Of a stretch of 64,000 nucleotides of DNA, positions 45,281 through 54,008 are shown one piece after another (position 1 is the stretch's first letter; the number at the start of each line of letters is the position of its first letter). Below the pieces are notes generated by a model. That model was not told the origin of the DNA. It did not search any database and worked only from the letters and a program-made list of their open reading frames with translations. Source of the stretch: Filimonas zeae. Lineage in GTDB: Bacteria > Bacteroidota > Bacteroidia > Chitinophagales > Chitinophagaceae. The translations under genes and the position numbers were made by a program. The stretch is from positions 682,769-746,768 of the forward strand of contig NZ_BMIB01000001.1 of the NCBI RefSeq assembly GCF_014641615.1, given 5' to 3'.

Positions 45281-47878
45281 ATGTTTCTTTTTTTTGGTAG
45301 AATTAACGTTAATCAAAATCCTGGTGATCAATTTCAGAACGCCTATTTCCAAGCTCAAAAGGGAACGTCCTACTTTGCTGAACTGAATCAATTTGAAAGT
45401 TTTAATAGGGAGCCAGTGTATGTATTTATGATCGCTGGTAACTCTGTTGAATTATGGAAAGCAGACCATTGGAGCGAGGATGAACAAAATCTATTTTTCC
45501 AAAAAACAAATGTTAGTCTAGATAATATGAATAGGGCATGGTTTGCCGCTTTTAAATTTTTTTTTCTTGATGCTGATTTAATTGTATTTACTACCCGGCG
45601 CCCATATAAAAAGGCATTTTTTAAACTAAATTTTGATGAATTCTTTACTGAGGACATGCTCTTAAATCCTGCCACTTATGCAGACTCCAATAATTACCGA
45701 AGCATTGAATTACATGCATCGATGCCAGATATAGCTTCGCGGAATTTGATTTTTTACAAGAAAAGTGCTAAATGGCATTTCAAGTTGCCTGATTTTTTTG
45801 ATGGAAGTCTATTAAATGATTTTAGAGATAATACTGACAATATTGGAAAGGGTAGATCCAATAAAGATAATACGTTACGCCTGATTAATGATGCAAATCC
45901 TTTGCCTGCCGTTTATGATGCCGATAGCTTGACTTTAATGAATGTCTATGATGTATTCTTTTGCGATTATAATGGAAATGTAGAGGATGAAATTCTGCTA
46001 AAACAGCAAGAGTGTTTTTACAAAGTATCAATGAGTGCTAAGGATATAAGTGAGGACGCATTTAATTACCTGATCGAAAGGAATCTTATAGCAGTCCATA
46101 AGGACACGAAAGGGAAGGGTACTTCTTATGAAACTCAGGGAGACACTTTTGTTAATAAAATGAAAGTTGGAGATTACTTTTATTTGTCAAGAGGTAATCA
46201 GCGATTTGTATTAATAGGGAAAGTTGTTGGTAATGCTGAGCCTTGTGAATTTGAAGATTTGGGAGAGGAAGGGTGGATGCAAAGAAAATTTGTGTCAGTG
46301 AAATTGGCGTTCGCTGAAGAAAAATATGAAGGTGAAAATAAGTGGTGGACGCCCAATAATAACTCTACTTTTATTGTTATCCCTGATGCTGATATTCAAT
46401 TAGCAAATAGTTTAATTTTCGCTCCTTACTTCAGTGTTGTTGTTAAGAAAAATCAAACTGGTTATCCAAGCCAACCATTGCAATCTTTTAATGGAAGTTC
46501 TATGCATCTTAATACAATCCTTTTTGGACCACCAGGAACTGGTAAAACCTATGCTTTGCAGCAACTAATCAAAGACTGGGATCTGATAGAGAAAGCTGAC
46601 TTGTATTCGCTTAACTATGATAGCTTTGTTGATGGGTACGCCTGGTGGGAGTTAGTTGCTATTGCACTGTTGGACTTAAAGCAAGCAACTGTTCCTCAAC
46701 TAAAAGAGCATCCTTTAATAAAGACAAAATTTAATAATAGTGCAATCAAAAGCTTTAATGCTCGTCTTTGGAGTACGTTGCAGAACCATACAGTTAGACA
46801 TTGTGAGAATGTTCAGCTTCAAGATAGGTTAGGCGGAAGCTTGATTTTCTTTAAAGAGAAAAATTCCATATGGCGATTAGATAATGAAAGTGAATTCAAG
46901 GCGTCCTTTCCTGAATTAGTAGAAGAATGGGATAGGTTCAGAAATCCTTCTAACAAAAGTCAAGAAGTTAAAAAATACATATTTGCCACTTGTCATCAAA
47001 GTCTTTCTTATGAGGACTTTATTGAAGGTATAAAGCCTATATTGACGGAGAGAGATACGATAGACAGTGAATTAAGTATCACTTCAGTTCAATACGAAAT
47101 ACGCAAGGGGCTCTTTTATAAGGCTTGCAACAAAGCATGTCAATTGGCTGGTTACGCAAATCTTGATGAATGTTTGCAAGATACTAAGGCGAATAGGGTA
47201 AAAAGGTTTAATACAGCGGTTAAGGAAAATAATATCATGGTACTGTTTCTTGATGAAATTAATCGTTGCAATGTTTCGGCTGTTTTCGGTGAATTGATCA
47301 CTCTTATTGAAAACGATAAGCGTTTAGGTGCAAAAAATGAAATCGCCGATGTAGTACTTCCTTACTCGCAAAAGTTATTCGGCGTGCCAGGAAACTTGTA
47401 TATCATTGGAACAATGAATACTGCTGATAGAAGTATTGAGGCACTTGATACGGCACTTCGCAGAAGGTTTAGTTTCGAGAGTATACAACCAACTATTGAA
47501 CCAATAAAAGAAAAGCAAATAGGTGATATTTATTTAAGTCAAATGCTTGCAAAAATTAATGAAAGGGTCTTGGCTTTGTTGAGTTCAGATCATTTGATTG
47601 GTCATTCATATTTTATCGACATATCGACGGAAGATGACCTGAAAGCTGTTTTTAAAAATAAAATCATACCTCTGCTTCAGGAGTATTTCTATAACGATTA
47701 TGGAAAAATCGGGCTTGTATTAGGTAATGCTTTTGTAGAGTCGAAACGGAATAGTGTGCAGTTTCCAAAGAACTTTGAGTATGAAGATAAGGAGGAATTA
47801 GCAGAAGGTATTTCTTATACGATAATTACTGCTGACAGATGGACAACAGAATCATTCAAGTCAATTTACATAGATTAA
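45281..47878 (+). CDS. mcrB: McrB-like GTPase/AAA+ subunit of a type IV restriction enzyme
   Basis: 865 residues, twice the size of E. coli McrB. Residues 1-250 have no family I can name. Residues about 255-385 (DTFVNKMKVGDYFYLSRGNQ, then VLIGKVVGNAEPCEFEDLGE, STFIVIPDADIQ) look like an EVE/PUA-type modified-base reader. The AAA+ core follows: Walker A GPPGTGKT (K422), Walker B VLFLDEINR (D658, E659), the McrB signature GTMNTADRSIEALDTALRRR near 712 (sensor and arginine finger), and a helical lid. It should translocate on DNA and drive the McrC nuclease, whose gene follows after one base. Upstream gap is 160 bases, so it probably has its own promoter. Confidence 0.88.
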   Translation: MFLFFGRINVNQNPGDQFQNAYFQAQKGTSYFAELNQFESFNREPVYVFMIAGNSVELWKADHWSEDEQNLFFQKTNVSLDNMNRAWFAAFKFFFLDADLIVFTTRRPYKKAFFKLNFDEFFTEDMLLNPATYADSNNYRSIELHASMPDIASRNLIFYKKSAKWHFKLPDFFDGSLLNDFRDNTDNIGKGRSNKDNTLRLINDANPLPAVYDADSLTLMNVYDVFFCDYNGNVEDEILLKQQECFYKVSMSAKDISEDAFNYLIERNLIAVHKDTKGKGTSYETQGDTFVNKMKVGDYFYLSRGNQRFVLIGKVVGNAEPCEFEDLGEEGWMQRKFVSVKLAFAEEKYEGENKWWTPNNNSTFIVIPDADIQLANSLIFAPYFSVVVKKNQTGYPSQPLQSFNGSSMHLNTILFGPPGTGKTYALQQLIKDWDLIEKADLYSLNYDSFVDGYAWWELVAIALLDLKQATVPQLKEHPLIKTKFNNSAIKSFNARLWSTLQNHTVRHCENVQLQDRLGGSLIFFKEKNSIWRLDNESEFKASFPELVEEWDRFRNPSNKSQEVKKYIFATCHQSLSYEDFIEGIKPILTERDTIDSELSITSVQYEIRKGLFYKACNKACQLAGYANLDECLQDTKANRVKRFNTAVKENNIMVLFLDEINRCNVSAVFGELITLIENDKRLGAKNEIADVVLPYSQKLFGVPGNLYIIGTMNTADRSIEALDTALRRRFSFESIQPTIEPIKEKQIGDIYLSQMLAKINERVLALLSSDHLIGHSYFIDISTEDDLKAVFKNKIIPLLQEYFYNDYGKIGLVLGNAFVESKRNSVQFPKNFEYEDKEELAEGISYTIITADRWTTESFKSIYID

Positions 47879-47879
47879 G

Positions 47880-49151
47880 ATGAAACTGTTCAGTAATAAA
47901 AATATTATTCGTGTTTTTGAACATCAGAAGTTGTTTTTTGGTGAGGGTGGCTGTTTTGCGGAAAAACATTGGAAAGCTTTATCTCGATATAATGAAAAAT
48001 ACAAAAATAGATACTTTACAGTGCTGCATAACGGTATCAAATTCTCTAATTACGTTGGGGTAATCCAGGCCGGTAATTTAACTATTGAGATTTTGCCTAA
48101 AATAGATAAGGCAAATCTTGATTCTGATACTGAAAAAAAGAAGTGGCATAATATACTACTGCAATTGCTTCAAGAATGTAATCTGTTAAAAATTGAGAAT
48201 GCTGAGAAAGCTAATTTGAAATTGAAAGTAAAGTCCATACTTGACATTTATGTAGAGTTGTTTCTTAATGAAGTAGAAATATTGTTGCATCGTGGACTAA
48301 TAAAAAAATACAAATGCAATGCTGAAAATATAACTACATTAAAAGGTAGAATTAACTTTCCGAAGCATTTTTCTGTTAACATGCTTCATAAAGAGAAATT
48401 TTATGTTCAACACCTGATTTATGATAGGCAAAATGTATATAATCAGGTTATTAAAGAAGCGCTGCTTATTATTCCATCATTGATCTCAAACCCTTTCCTT
48501 ATTAATAGGTTGGGGAAGATTTTACTTGAGTTTCCTGAATTAAGCAGGTTGGCTATATCTGCGGATTCTTTTAGAAAAATCAAATATGACAGAAAAAGTG
48601 TTTGTTATAAGGAGGCTATTGAAATAGCAAAGATGTTGTTGCTTAATTACCGTCCGGATATTACTGGTGGTACAAATGATGTAATAGCCATTTTGTTTGA
48701 CATGAATGAACTTTGGGAGGAATACATTTTTAGAAAACTTCAGAAGGCTGCAAATGGAAATGTGAAAGTGAGAAGGCAGCAAATGCAAAGGTTTTGGAAA
48801 ATGAATGATTCGACCTACTCAAAGACAATAAGGCCTGATATTGTGATAGATAAAGGAGATGAAACTATTGTACTTGATACCAAGTGGAAGCTAATTTCAG
48901 ATTTTACACCTACAGATGATGATCTTAAGCAAATGTTTGTTTACAATCTTTTCTGGAAATGTAAGCATGGTGTTTTACTCTATCCCGCGATAGAATACCA
49001 AAGAAGATCTGGAACCTATTTCAGGTTTCAGCAGCAGATGTTTGAAGAAACTAACTGTTTAGTTGCTACTTGTAATGTATTAAATGAAAAATCTATGCTT
49101 GATAAGGCCATTGGCGTCAAGATATTAAATGATATTGTATTTAGCCTATAA
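47880..49151 (+). CDS. mcrC: McrC-like endonuclease subunit
   Basis: 423 residues. N-terminal beta-rich McrB-contact domain (NGIKFSNYVGVIQAGNLTIE, ILPKID) and C-terminal PD-(D/E)xK nuclease with RPDIVID (D320) and VLDTKWK (D333, K335), followed by QMFVYNLFWKCKHGVLLYPA with the family's Q-M-x-x-Y. Begins one base after the mcrB stop. Together they would cut DNA carrying foreign base modification. It is the last gene of the island; the 220 bases beyond it are AT-rich and empty up to the tRNA-Val terminator. Confidence 0.9.
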   Translation: MKLFSNKNIIRVFEHQKLFFGEGGCFAEKHWKALSRYNEKYKNRYFTVLHNGIKFSNYVGVIQAGNLTIEILPKIDKANLDSDTEKKKWHNILLQLLQECNLLKIENAEKANLKLKVKSILDIYVELFLNEVEILLHRGLIKKYKCNAENITTLKGRINFPKHFSVNMLHKEKFYVQHLIYDRQNVYNQVIKEALLIIPSLISNPFLINRLGKILLEFPELSRLAISADSFRKIKYDRKSVCYKEAIEIAKMLLLNYRPDITGGTNDVIAILFDMNELWEEYIFRKLQKAANGNVKVRRQQMQRFWKMNDSTYSKTIRPDIVIDKGDETIVLDTKWKLISDFTPTDDDLKQMFVYNLFWKCKHGVLLYPAIEYQRRSGTYFRFQQQMFEETNCLVATCNVLNEKSMLDKAIGVKILNDIVFSL

Positions 49152-49371
49152 AGAAATTCTATACGCTGTATAAAACATTGGAAACGCTCACTAATTTAAA
49201 ATATATTTACGATATGAGGCCCTCTTCCAAACAAGAATTGGTTTGTAGGCTTTGCTTAGGGCTCAATAACAATTTATATTATAAAGATGGTATTTGATCC
49301 GGTATTTATCTAACCTCTACCATGCCGGAACCGCTGTCTCATAATGAAGTTAGTGTCGACGCGATATATTT

Positions 49372-49398
49372 AAAAAGCCGCTCAAATGAGCGGCTTTC
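49372..49398 (-). terminator. Terminator of tRNA-Val, copy 2
   Basis: Arms GCCGCTC (49377-49383) and GAGCGGC (49388-49394) with a 4-base loop (extendable by one pair), followed on the minus strand by TTTTT. Confidence 0.88.
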
Positions 49399-49402
49399 TC
49401 TG

Positions 49403-49477
49403 TGGGAGCACACGGGATCGAACCGCGGACCCTCTGCTTGTAAGGCAGATGCTCTAAACCAGCTGAGCTATGCTCCC
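49403..49477 (-). tRNA. tRNA-Val (anticodon TAC), second copy
   Basis: Identical in all 75 bases to the copy at 26581-26655, same strand, same terminator-spacer-tRNA layout and same promoter boxes. Marks the right side of the defence island. Confidence 0.97.
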
Positions 49478-49520
49478 TTTATTTATCGCTTTTGGCAGGT
49501 GCTTCGTGCGTTTCGGGTTG

Positions 49521-49551
49521 CAAATATAGGATTCCTTTTATTCCTGCCAAA
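49521..49551 (-). promoter_or_regulatory. Promoter of tRNA-Val, copy 2
   Basis: Minus strand TTTG (49551-49548), 19-base spacer, TATATTTG (49528-49521). The block around the -7 box, GGATTCCT... read as CCTATATTTGCA, is shared with copy 1. The leader to the tRNA is about 43 bases, longer than in copy 1. Confidence 0.82.
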
Positions 49552-49566
49552 TTATTTTACAGAAAA

Positions 49567-51000
49567 TTATAATTCTCTGTAAATCCGGCCATTATACAGG
49601 TAATAGGTTATTTTGTTAATCACCATTTTTTCTCCCCGGTTTAACGGTTCCAGGGTGGGTATGTCTTCTTTTTCAAAGTGCAGGCTTCCGCCGGTAGCCA
49701 GGGCCAGCCGTATGTAATCCGGATGTATGCCCAGGCGTTTGCCGCATACCATAATATGTATGGGGCGGTGTATAGATGCTATTAAAGGGGTATCGCGTAC
49801 AGGTGCCCAGCTATCTGCAATCAGTATTACTTCTTTGCTGGTGGGGGCTTCGCGTATGCCATACAAAATGGCTTCGCAAACGTTCTCCTGCAAATCTCCA
49901 CCGCCATTGCCTTTGTTCATGGTTTTCAGCACCAGTTGCGAGGCCTGCCGTGCGTTTTCTGCTTTTTCGCCGTAAATACCACCTGTCTGGTTAATAATCT
50001 TTTTCTTATCCGGCATTTTGTCGCCATCGTTAAAACAAACCAGATAGTCAATATTGTTCCGCTGTTGCTGTAGCCAAAGCCAGCGTAGCAACTGCGCTAT
50101 ATAGGGCGACATACTACCGGTAACATCCATAACAACCAGCGCATTGGTAAAGGTATTACGGGCAAAGCTGTTGAGTACCGTAGAGTCTGCCACGTTCAGG
50201 CGGGGCAGGGGCAATGAATCTAAAAGTGTAGCCGGGGGCTTATCCAGGCGTTCGGTTAGTAAAAACAGCGAGTCTTGTTTTACCAGTTTACTGCCCCGCG
50301 GTACCATTAATTTTTTACGGTAGGCTTCTTCAGAGCTGATGGCTATAACAGTATCATACTGCTTAATGTAAGGGGCCAGATAACTGCGGGAGTGGGCAGT
50401 CTGGCGTATTACCCTGTTATTATATATCACCGGTTCTCTGTTGCCTGTACGGTGTATTACTTCCCAGTGGTTTATTCTGGGGGCGGGCTGTGCTGGTGGT
50501 GCAGGCGGCGGGGCAGGTGTTAAAGAAGTAATCAGTGCTGCTTCTTCCCGGGCTGCATCTTCTGTATAGGGGCTACGGTAATTAATTACAAAACCGTGTA
50601 CCAGCTTTTCTGCGCTGGGTTTATCATAGCCGGATGTCTGGCGTACAATATTCCAGCTAATCTGCGGTTGCTGATCTATACCCGGTACCAGGCGGCAAAG
50701 TTCCAGCAGCCGGTTTTTATTAAGCGGTTTCAGGTTCAGCGCCGGGGGAAAGTCTGAGTACAGCAGGTCTACCGATAAAATCTGTGCGCTTTGCAGCCGG
50801 GCTATTCCAGCGGTATCGTTAAACTGGCTTTTGCCATAGTTCATGGTCAATACCAGATTTTCTGCACCGGTTTCCGGTATTTCGTAAGCAGGAATGGTGA
50901 TAACACGATGGTTGAGAACAGAGTCAATAAGGGAGTGCGATTGCGCGCGCGCAGCTACAATTGCAGCTGGCAATAGTAAGGTTGTTAGCAGAAACTTCAT
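49567..51000 (-). CDS. Secreted von Willebrand factor A-like protein
   Basis: 477 residues from ATG 51000 (MKFLLTTLLLPAAIVAARAQ, signal peptide). Residues 1-170 have no known family, then a Pro-rich linker (TPAPPPAPPAQPAPR) near 175. The VWA-like domain begins at about 285, with the metal site DVTGSM (D292; classical form DxSxS, here DxTGS), then DYLVCFNDGDKMPDKKK and VILIADSWAPVRD, and YIRLALATGGSLHFEKEDIP at the end, where VWA domains often have TGG. It is likely a periplasmic or surface protein that binds a partner through Mg. Divergent from the operon on its right. Confidence 0.78.
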   Translation of the reverse strand: MKFLLTTLLLPAAIVAARAQSHSLIDSVLNHRVITIPAYEIPETGAENLVLTMNYGKSQFNDTAGIARLQSAQILSVDLLYSDFPPALNLKPLNKNRLLELCRLVPGIDQQPQISWNIVRQTSGYDKPSAEKLVHGFVINYRSPYTEDAAREEAALITSLTPAPPPAPPAQPAPRINHWEVIHRTGNREPVIYNNRVIRQTAHSRSYLAPYIKQYDTVIAISSEEAYRKKLMVPRGSKLVKQDSLFLLTERLDKPPATLLDSLPLPRLNVADSTVLNSFARNTFTNALVVMDVTGSMSPYIAQLLRWLWLQQQRNNIDYLVCFNDGDKMPDKKKIINQTGGIYGEKAENARQASQLVLKTMNKGNGGGDLQENVCEAILYGIREAPTSKEVILIADSWAPVRDTPLIASIHRPIHIMVCGKRLGIHPDYIRLALATGGSLHFEKEDIPTLEPLNRGEKMVINKITYYLYNGRIYREL

Positions 51001-51095
51001 ATTTACAGTTCGGTTAAGGGCCCTATGGCAATGGGCTAATTTAAACATGTTTCCGGTATTAGTGGTTATATTTACGTTCAACCTGTTACTTTATT

Positions 51096-52073
51096 ATGGC
51101 CCCTGAAAAATTGAGAAAAATTATATGGATAGTAGCCGCCGCCCTGCTGGCTGCGCTGGTTTTTTATTCGCTTTTTACTATGGATATGCTGGGTAATGTA
51201 TTTACGGTAATGAGCATAGGGTTTATAGCAGGCGTACCGTTCTGCATTGGTGCATTTACCATATTTCTGTGCGATGTAAAGCTGATAGCTAAGCGCAGGT
51301 TTGTGATATGGATGTCTATAGCACCCATTCTGGCATTTTTTCTCCTTACCCTGGCATTGGCTATGGAAGGCTGGGCCTGCTGGCTTATGATACTGCCTTT
51401 CTTTTTAGCGCTTTCTGTTGCAGGGGGCCTGGTAATGGCACGTATCCGGTTAAAGAATCTGAAAGACAGAATGTATATGTCGTTTTTTGCCTTGCTGCCG
51501 TTTGCCGTGGCTCCTGTGGAGCAGGCTATAGCCAGCATACCTGGCCGTTACACCGCAGATACCGCTATTGAAATAAAGGCCGATAAAGCGGTGATATGGA
51601 GTATGGTTACCCGGGTTAAAAAAATAGAGGCAGCAGAGGATAAAGGATGGTTTACCCGTATGCTGGGTTTTCCCCGTCCGCTGGAGGCAGAACTGGACTA
51701 TGAAGGAACAGGCGCCTTTAGAAAGGCCGTTTTTGATAAAGGGCTTGTGTTTGATGAAAAAGTAACTGCGTACCAGCATCAGCGGTTTATGCAGTTTACC
51801 ATCAGGGCCAACCCTTACGATATACCTTCTACCACTATGGATGAGCATATTGTGGTAGGCGGAAAGTATTTTGATGTGCTGGATGGTACTTATGAATTAC
51901 AGCCACTGGCAAACAATACGTATCGCCTGCATTTATATAGTCATTATAAGTTGTCTACCTCGTTTAATTTTTACTCCAGCTGGTGGGCGGGGTGGATTAT
52001 GAAGGATATACAGAATAATATATTGCAGGTGATTAAAAGTAGGGCTGAACAGGCCGCCACTGTAAAACAGTAA
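51096..52073 (+). CDS. Membrane protein with SRPBCC-like soluble domain
   Basis: 325 residues. Four hydrophobic segments in the first 140 residues (about 7-24, 33-57, 70-88, 92-114) and a weaker one near 130, then a soluble domain from about 150: ADTAIEIKADKAVIWSMVTR, LDYEGTGAFRKAVFDKGLVF, and a final helix WAGWIMKDIQNNILQVIKSR. The strand-helix order and the opening words are like polyketide-cyclase/START (SRPBCC) domains, which bind hydrophobic ligands. First gene of a four-gene rightward operon; 8 bases before the hydrolase gene. Confidence 0.7.
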   Translation: MAPEKLRKIIWIVAAALLAALVFYSLFTMDMLGNVFTVMSIGFIAGVPFCIGAFTIFLCDVKLIAKRRFVIWMSIAPILAFFLLTLALAMEGWACWLMILPFFLALSVAGGLVMARIRLKNLKDRMYMSFFALLPFAVAPVEQAIASIPGRYTADTAIEIKADKAVIWSMVTRVKKIEAAEDKGWFTRMLGFPRPLEAELDYEGTGAFRKAVFDKGLVFDEKVTAYQHQRFMQFTIRANPYDIPSTTMDEHIVVGGKYFDVLDGTYELQPLANNTYRLHLYSHYKLSTSFNFYSSWWAGWIMKDIQNNILQVIKSRAEQAATVKQ

Positions 52074-52081
52074 AGAGGTTT

Positions 52082-52972
52082 ATGATCCGGAAGATTGGAA
52101 GAATTACATTACGTACCCCGCTGGTGCTATTGGTATTGCTGATTATAACGCTGCTGGTGTTTGACAGGCTGGTGCAGTTTAGAATGTCTGATGCCGAAGC
52201 GAAGGTGTGGTTTGAAGGAAAGCAGGTGCCACTGACCATTAATTATTACCATACCCATAACAGGGATATACGGTACCTGGCCACAGGTAAGGATACCGGT
52301 GCTACGGTGTTGTTTATTCACGGTGCCCCCAGTTCTTCTACCTATTACCGCGAGTACCTTACAGATAGTTTATTGCTGCAACAGGGCCGGCTGATTGCGG
52401 TAGACCGTGCAGGGTACGGGTACTCAGGGCTGGCCAAACCCATTACCTCTATACAGGAACAGGCTGCTATTATACGGCCGGTGCTGGATAGTTTACAGCA
52501 GCTGCACCACCCGGTAGTAGTGGTGGCAGCAAGCTATGGAACCGCTATTGCCTGCCGGCTTACCATGGATTATCCGCAGCTGGTAGATGGGCTGGTGCTG
52601 ATAGCGCCTGCGTTGGCACCGGGAGAGGAGAAAACCTATTGGTTTACACCTATGATTGAAGGCTGGTTGTTTCACTGGACGGTGCCGCGCATGTTACAAA
52701 CTGCCAATGCAGAAAAAATAGCGCACCCACATGAACTTAAAAAAATGTTGCCGCTTTGGAAGAATATACAGGTGCCGGTAAATTATCTCCAGGGCGCTGA
52801 TGATCAGCTGGTGTATACCACCAATGCCGATTTTGCACGGGCACAGCTGGTAAACTCGCCGCATGTGGATATTCAGATGTTGCCAGGGCGTGGGCATCTG
52901 ATTGCTTTTCTGGAAAAGGAAAGAATTCGTAACAGTATATTGGATATGTTGCAGCGTGTTCGCAATAAGTAA
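52082..52972 (+). CDS. Alpha/beta hydrolase, membrane-anchored
   Basis: 296 residues. N-terminal membrane anchor (LVLLVLLIITLLVFDRLVQF). Alpha/beta hydrolase core with oxyanion loop VLFIHGAPSS, strand VDRAGYGYSG, nucleophile elbow AASYGT (S151; the usual first Gly is Ala), acid in GADDQ (D240/D241) and histidine in GRGHLIA (H272). A complete triad, so probably an esterase or related enzyme acting at the outer face of the inner membrane. Overlaps or nearly touches the following lipoprotein gene. Substrate unknown; pairing with an SRPBCC-type membrane protein suggests a lipid or hydrophobic ester (inference). Confidence 0.85.
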   Translation: MIRKIGRITLRTPLVLLVLLIITLLVFDRLVQFRMSDAEAKVWFEGKQVPLTINYYHTHNRDIRYLATGKDTGATVLFIHGAPSSSTYYREYLTDSLLLQQGRLIAVDRAGYGYSGLAKPITSIQEQAAIIRPVLDSLQQLHHPVVVVAASYGTAIACRLTMDYPQLVDGLVLIAPALAPGEEKTYWFTPMIEGWLFHWTVPRMLQTANAEKIAHPHELKKMLPLWKNIQVPVNYLQGADDQLVYTTNADFARAQLVNSPHVDIQMLPGRGHLIAFLEKERIRNSILDMLQRVRNK

Positions 52973-54008
52973 GTATTATAGATGTTGGGTTGCTGGTTTT
53001 TGTATGGCCATGGTTTTACTGGCAGCAGCTACAGGTTGCCATAGCCGTAAGGATGCACCTGCCACCGCATTTTATTACTGGAAAACCGTTTTTGAGCCAG
53101 ATAGTGTGCAGCAAATTTTATTGCAGCAGGCAGCAGGGCAGCGTTTATACCTGCGTTTATTTGATGTTGACTGGAATGCAGAGCGTAAGCAGGCTATGCC
53201 TAACGCCATTGTGCATTTTGTACAACCGGCAGTACATTTACACATTACGCCCGTAGTATTTATTACCAACCGCACATTGGAAAACCTACCGGCAACAGGC
53301 ATAGATAGCCTGGCCCGGCAAACCGATACATTAATACGGCAGATAGCCGCCAGGGCTAACCTGAATTATACAGCTATTCAGATAGATTGCGACTGGACGC
53401 TTACTACACGCGATAAATATTTTCAATACCTCCGCACATTGCGCCAGCATAGTGGTAAGTTGCTGCAAACTACCATACGGCTGCATCAGATAAAGTATAA
53501 GGAGCGTACAGGTGTGCCTCCGGCAGATAAAGGAGTGCTTATGTTTTACAACATGGGGCATCTGAACGCCCGTGTGCAATCGCCCAGTTCTATTTATAAC
53601 AAGGCTGATGCAGCAAAATACCTAACCAGCCTGCCACGCTACCCCTTGCCGTTAGATGTGGCTTTACCGGTTTTCAGCTGGGTGGTGCATACCCGTAGCG
53701 GAAAGGTAATTCAGCTGTACAGCAATATCCGGCGTGCGCAGCTGGAAAACCGGCAGCGGTTTGAGCCATTGGGAAAACATGCCTTTCGCGCCCGAAGCAG
53801 CTTTTTTATGGCAGGCGTTTATATAAAAGAGAACGATATTTTAAAAGCAGAAGAAACAGGCAGGGAAATTGCTGAAAAAGCAGCGCGGCAACTGGCGGCT
53901 TACCTGCCACCGCTTCAATCAAGAACCATTATTTACTATGAACTTTCCACGCTTGACCCGGAAGAATACCAGGTGGAAGACATCCTGGACCTTACTGATT
54001 ATTTTTAG
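52956..54008 (+). CDS. Lipoprotein of unknown family
   Basis: About 350 residues. A lipobox LAAATGC gives a diacylated cysteine. Start is uncertain: GTG 52956 gives an n-region with Lys and Arg (SKYYRC) and overlaps the hydrolase by 17 bases; ATG 53004 leaves a very short signal; the frame opens at 52902. The mature part resembles a TIM-barrel-like fold by eye (VVFITNRTLE, YTAIQIDCDWTLTTRDKYFQ with several acidic residues, LMFYNMGHLNARVQS, ALPVFSW), reminiscent of glycosidase-like or DUF barrels, but I do not recognise the family. Its end overlaps the next gene by 71 bases. Confidence 0.7.
   Translation: MFAISKYYRCWVAGFCMAMVLLAAATGCHSRKDAPATAFYYWKTVFEPDSVQQILLQQAAGQRLYLRLFDVDWNAERKQAMPNAIVHFVQPAVHLHITPVVFITNRTLENLPATGIDSLARQTDTLIRQIAARANLNYTAIQIDCDWTLTTRDKYFQYLRTLRQHSGKLLQTTIRLHQIKYKERTGVPPADKGVLMFYNMGHLNARVQSPSSIYNKADAAKYLTSLPRYPLPLDVALPVFSWVVHTRSGKVIQLYSNIRRAQLENRQRFEPLGKHAFRARSSFFMAGVYIKENDILKAEETGREIAEKAARQLAAYLPPLQSRTIIYYELSTLDPEEYQVEDILDLTDYF

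Noticed and set aside
36950..49405. 14-base direct repeat GGCTTTCTCTGTGG as island attachment site
   Set aside because: The first 12 bases also occur at another terminator in the window (30058), so this is better explained as common terminator sequence than as an att core.
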